Source: Candidatus Rokuibacteriota bacterium
GTDB taxonomy: Bacteria; Methylomirabilota; Methylomirabilia; Rokubacteriales; CSP1-6
Length of the DNA: 7,409 nt
NCBI GenBank assembly: GCA_003221435.1
Contig: QHRS01000136.1
Location: 1-7,409, forward strand
Direction: 5' to 3'
Part shown: piece after piece, positions 6,386-7,409 of the stretch
Layout of the letters: every line of letters starts with the position of its first letter
Position numbering within the stretch: position 1 is the stretch's first letter
The notes under the pieces: generated by a model
Seen by the model: the letters and a program-made list of their open reading frames with translations, nothing else
Told to the model about the DNA's origin: nothing
Database searches by the model: none
Made by a program: the position numbers and the translations under genes

Positions 6386-7409
6386 CTACAAGGGGTTCGT
6401 CGTGGGCCGCTTCTGCGCCGGCGTCCCCGGCGCCTTCATGGCCAGGGCACGATCTTGCGCCCACTGCCTGAGTTCGGCGTCATGGCTACTGGTCACGACC
6501 TCCTGATAGAGCCGGAGGGCCTCCGGCCAACGCCGCAGCTTCTCGCAGGCGAGCCCCCGGCCCGCGAGCGCGCGCGATCGAACCTCGCGCTCGGCGCCGG
6601 GACCGGCCGCAGCCTCGAAGGACTGGAGCGCCGCCGCATAGCGCCCCAGGTTGAGCTCGGCCTCGCCGATGACGAGCGCCGCTCTCGTCCGCGTGTCCGG
6701 GTCCTCGCTCCGCGCCGCCGCCCGTGCGAGGACGACGGCCTCGCGATACTTCTTCTGCTCGAGGGCCCCCTGTCCCAGTAGATACCGGGCATCCGCCGCC
6801 CTGGGGTGCCGGGGATGGTGCTCCACGAACCTCTGGAGCAGCGGCCCGGCCTCCTGGTAGCGACCGAGATCCATCAGCGTGCGCGCCAGCGCGAAGGTCG
6901 CGTCGGGGACGCGCGGTGAGTCGGGCCAGACCAGGAGCAGCTCTCGGAAGCGCGCGACGGCGGGCAGGGGCCGCCTCTGCTCGAGCGCGAGCGACGCCAG
7001 CCCGTAGACGGCGTCGGGAGCGAAGGGCGAGGCGGCATCAGCGGCCAGCACGGCGTCGAAGGCGACTCGCGCCTCGTCCCCGCGCTTGAGCCGGGCCAGC
7101 GCTTCGGCCTCCCAGAACCTGGCTTCCTGCGACTGTCCGGGTGGCGGCGTGAGCTCTCGCGCGCGCCGGAACGCCTCCAGCGCCGGCCGGAGCTCCCCTC
7201 GAGCCAGATGCGCCTTGCCGAGCGCGAGCACCGACTCGCCGGCCCACCGCCTGAGCTCCGCATCGGGGCTGGCGGCCACCACCTCGCGGTACAGATTCAA
7301 GGCTTCGGTCCAGTGCAGGAGCTTCTCGTGGGCGAGCGCTCGGCCTGCGAGCGAGCGAGATCGCACGTCGGGGCTTGCGCCCGGGCCGACCGCGGTCTCG
7401 AACGCCTCG
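6386..7409 (-). CDS. TPR-repeat protein, N-terminus outside the window
   Basis: 340 residues are visible up to TAG (6388-6386). The frame stays open to the window edge, so the start is missing. An internal GTG at 7366 is not the start, because repeat homology continues upstream of it. The protein is a row of helix-turn-helix units of about 35 residues with tetratricopeptide signatures. Examples are LARGELRPALEAFRRA, LMDLGRYQEAGPLLQRFVEHHP, ARYLLGQGALEQKKYREAV and ELNLGRYAAALQSFEAA. TPR solenoids bind protein partners, and units of this kind also occur in outer-membrane assembly proteins of the BamD or YbgF type. No catalytic domain, membrane helix or signal peptide is seen in this part. A 63-residue block occurs twice, 261 residues apart. 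It runs convergent to the sugar-phosphate transferase gene and need not belong to the glycan pathway. The short C-terminal tail (KAPGTPAQKRPTTNPL) is disordered-looking. Confidence 0.85.
   Translation of the reverse strand, partial: EAFETAVGPGASPDVRSRSLAGRALAHEKLLHWTEALNLYREVVAASPDAELRRWAGESVLALGKAHLARGELRPALEAFRRARELTPPPGQSQEARFWEAEALARLKRGDEARVAFDAVLAADAASPFAPDAVYGLASLALEQRRPLPAVARFRELLLVWPDSPRVPDATFALARTLMDLGRYQEAGPLLQRFVEHHPRHPRAADARYLLGQGALEQKKYREAVVLARAAARSEDPDTRTRAALVIGEAELNLGRYAAALQSFEAAAGPGAEREVRSRALAGRGLACEKLRRWPEALRLYQEVVTSSHDAELRQWAQDRALAMKAPGTPAQKRPTTNPL
6437..6625 (-). repeat. Internal coding repeat, copy 2 of the TPR gene
   Basis: This stretch encodes 63 residues (QSFEAAAGPG to RALAM) that align without gaps to the block at 7220-7408. 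I count 39 identical residues out of 63. The spacing is 783 bp, or 261 codons. Confidence 0.75.
7220..7408 (-). repeat. Internal coding repeat, copy 1 of the TPR gene
   Basis: This stretch encodes 63 residues (EAFETAVGPG to SVLAL), the partner of the block at 6437-6625. Because it reaches the window edge, the true repeat may be longer on its N-terminal side. Confidence 0.75.

Noticed and set aside
1..7409. tRNA, rRNA, CRISPR array, phage or toxin-antitoxin genes
   Set aside because: I saw no cloverleaf, regularly spaced short repeats, or recognisable small gene pairs on either strand.

Overview
This window is a high-GC bacterial chromosome fragment carrying part of a surface-polysaccharide (exopolysaccharide or O-antigen type) biosynthesis locus. 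High GC with a strong G/C third-position bias, GTG starts and overlapping genes suggest a soil or groundwater lineage such as Rokubacteria, NC10, Acidobacteria or Deltaproteobacteria. I cannot fix the phylum from sequence alone.

Layout: (1) 2-145 (+) is the last 47 codons of an unidentified gene with a hydrophobic helix. (2) 146-423 is a non-coding or decayed spacer with two strong hairpins and a 23-codon mini-ORF. (3) 424-1533 (+) is a GT-B fold, GT4-type glycosyltransferase. (4) 1497-3488 (-) is a large multi-pass membrane protein resembling GT-C glycosyltransferases. It lies on the opposite strand and has clearly lower GC than its neighbours. (5) 3489-3758 is an intergenic stretch with a 13-bp palindrome, a repeated 8-mer and an extended -10 promoter candidate. 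(6) 3759-4880 (+) is a second GT4-type glycosyltransferase. (7) 4874-6274 (+) is a polyprenyl-phosphate sugar-phosphate transferase of the WcaJ type, overlapping the previous gene by 7 bp. (8) 6386-7409 (-) is a TPR-repeat protein whose N-terminus lies beyond the window.

How they fit together (inference from families): the WcaJ-type enzyme loads the first sugar-1-phosphate onto undecaprenyl phosphate at the inner membrane. The two GT4 enzymes add sugars from nucleotide-sugar donors on the cytoplasmic face. The GT-C-like protein, if active, would act on the periplasmic side with a lipid-linked donor. No flippase (Wzx), polymerase (Wzy) or chain-length regulator is visible, so the pathway must extend outside the window.

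The least ordinary part is the lower-GC, reverse-oriented membrane-protein gene set between the two glycosyltransferase genes, with an apparent sequence junction near 1568 and a C-terminal tail that runs into the neighbouring gene. I see no evidence for a wholly new kind of system.
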